Source: Effrenium voratum
Lineage: Eukaryota; Sar; Dinophyceae; Suessiales; Symbiodiniaceae
Assembly (NCBI GenBank): GCA_963377175.1
Contig: CAUJNA010003298.1
Coordinates: 62,001 to 126,000 of the forward strand
Length of the DNA stretch: 64,000 bases
Direction of reading: 5' to 3'
The notes under the pieces are model-generated. The model did no database searches and was not told the DNA's origin. It was given only the letters and a program-made list of their open reading frames with translations. Shown piece after piece: positions 62,340 through 64,000 of this stretch; the first letter of the stretch is position 1, and every line of letters begins with the position of its first letter. Both the position numbers and the translations under genes were made by a program.

Positions 62340-64000
62340 CACCGTCCTTCCCTTAACGGTTTTTTTGGGGTCAAGTTTGTTTCATTTTGAATCGGTTGAA
62401 GTTTGGTAAGGAAATGGGGAGGAAAGCATATTATCTTTTCATTTGGAATCTCTCTTTTCTGTTATTTCCATGTTTGTTTTTCTTTAGGATCTCGAATTCA
62501 TACTCCTTTCTTTATCTTTCACTCTCTCCCCTGACCATCTCTTCCTACAATCAACTCAATAAACTAGGATGGAAAAGACAAGGATAAAGAAATAAACATA
62601 AGATAGGTAAAGGAGAGAGGACATCTTCTGTAACACGCTTCTTTTGGATAACTTTCATACCACACATACCTGATGGAGAAAGAGATGGAGAAAGCCGTGC
62701 AAATAGAAAGACATGGAAAGGCTACTGGGATTGTGGGATGGATTCATTTGTATCTCAGAGATTTTTTCGCATACCAGGTTAGACCAATCGATGACGGTAA
62801 GGGAAAGGGAAAGGTGTGAAAGAACAAAGAATGATGAAGAAAATCTTCCGCCCAGACATCACGCAGAATACGCCAGATAGCCTGTCCGTGAGACTTGGAG
62901 GATATGATGATTGAAGATTCCCTCACTATCCCTTTCCAGCCTGTCTTTGGGGCCTCTTCCAAATCATTGCCTGTTTCCTCTTGTCCATCCATCCTCATCC
63001 TTTATTTGCATTTATGGATGGGCAAGAAGTGACGAAAGCATTTGCAGGCAGTAATAATTACGGTAGAAAACGTAATATCCTCCCTTTCTTTTCAAAATCC
63101 TGTTTTATACAAGCTAACAACATAAAAAGGGCGCGAGACAGTTATGACAAAGCTAAAGATAATTATGGGTGGTGCTTCCAGAAGCTATCTAATTTATTAC
63201 GTGCTAATACATGCTTCTAATCTTAAAACCATACTTACATTCCTCGTTCTTTTCTATTTTATTCTTCCCTTGTTGAGATTCATTACGCTATCTTTCTTTG
63301 TGAATGCTTTTGGCTGTCCGGTCGTCGCTGGGGCTCACCGAAAAAAAAAGAGATTATGAGTAGGTCTTACTCATATTATTTTGCTTGTGTTTTACTATCT
63401 TTTGGACCTTTCATCCTTCCCCTTCTTCTGTTTCCCTTTTCAACCGTTGAAGAATGCCAGAAATCGAGGGGTGAAGGAAGGAGGGAGAAGCTAGCCCCCC
63501 CGTTCCTTCTTCTCCAACTGTATCGCTAGTGGGGAGAAGATAGGAAGGAGATCAACCGTTCCATCTTTACCTTTCCCTTCCCCACTACGTTCTGGAGTTC
63601 TGTCACTACGAAAGACTCACGATGGAACAGTCTAAAAGTGGGACGGAGGAAGGGGATATTGGCTTTATTTTTGGTTTATTTGTAGAAAAAGAAAGCCACT
63701 TTCCACAACCCGCTTCTTTCTGTAAAAACACAGATGGAAGAAGATGACCTTTCCTTTCCCGGCCCAGCCAACGCTTGTCATTTTCCTTGCCTTGTCTTTT
63801 ACATTGCCATGTTTTGGAAATGAAGAAGTAAAGCGTCTGGCAAGGAGGTAAGCGCCCATCAATACTAATTGAAGATAACGAATTGGACACTTACCATGTC
63901 TTTCTATCACTTCTTTCTTTCCTTTTGATGAAATTGAAGATTGAAAATGGGAAGTGAGAGGCCTCTCTTGACTTCTTCCTCAAGCATAGGCTGCTGTTAA
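62340..64000. other. Compositionally different window end
   Basis: AT-richer (roughly 40 percent GC) with long purine and pyrimidine runs, sharing none of the dispersed motifs or MITEs of the rest of the window. Open frames up to 94 codons on both strands have no recognisable domain. A hairpin lies at 62979-63026 (CTTGTCCATCCAT with ATGGATGGGCAAG). No gene called. Confidence 0.4.

Overview
The window looks like nuclear DNA of a dinoflagellate, most likely a Symbiodiniaceae alga. The evidence is a single-orientation coding layout, short GC-rich exon-like islands bounded by AG|GC junctions inside long repeat-filled introns, non-canonical GC donors, very many small hairpin (MITE-like) repeats, and an LTR carrying the last 11 nt of the dinoflagellate spliced leader. 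The assignment rests on pattern recognition only; no database was searched.

The dominant feature is one complete, recently inserted LTR retrotransposon of the Ty1/copia class at 2691-26631 (23.9 kb). It has TG...CA LTRs of 399 and 398 bp that differ by one substitution and one 1-nt indel, a 5-bp target duplication (CTAAG), a candidate primer-binding site and a G-rich polypurine tract. A typical copia element is about 5 kb; this one is nearly five times longer. In order, all on the plus strand, it holds: a roughly 5-kb gag (disordered N-terminus, long coiled coil, Cys-rich zinc modules, capsid-like helices, two CCCH fingers); a pol with protease (DTG), integrase (D,D,E), a cytosine-methyltransferase-like domain, a complete trimeric dUTPase, reverse transcriptase (YVDD), RNase H, and a last domain that may be a decayed second methyltransferase-like copy; then almost 10 kb with two giant accessory reading frames of unknown function (about 1,670 and 1,444 codons). 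Several 1-nt frame changes separate these blocks, while in-frame nonsense mutations are almost absent.

The 5' flank (1-2690) and the 37-kb 3' flank (26637-64000) contain no long gene. In the 3' flank I see a possible multi-exon gene on the plus strand. Its best-supported part is a MYND zinc finger split by an intron with a GC donor (29172-29246 joined to 30076 onward), perhaps preceded by a Cys-rich exon at 28362. Other exon-like islands lie near 37.3, 39.2, 41.1, 44.7, 49.1, 50.7, 52.0, 59.2 and 60.4 kb. The rest is hairpin elements, microsatellites, a 500-bp CCAACC-type array (56 kb), short-unit arrays (57.3-58.3 kb), a tRNA-like SINE fragment (58.5 kb), a 1.3-kb AT-rich satellite arranged as a giant imperfect palindrome (60.7-62.0 kb), and a compositionally different AT-richer end (62.3-64.0 kb).

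The retrotransposon is the most interesting system here. Its pol fuses a DNA-modification-like domain and a nucleotide-pool enzyme (dUTPase) to the replication core, and its long 3' region encodes conserved-looking but unrecognised large proteins.
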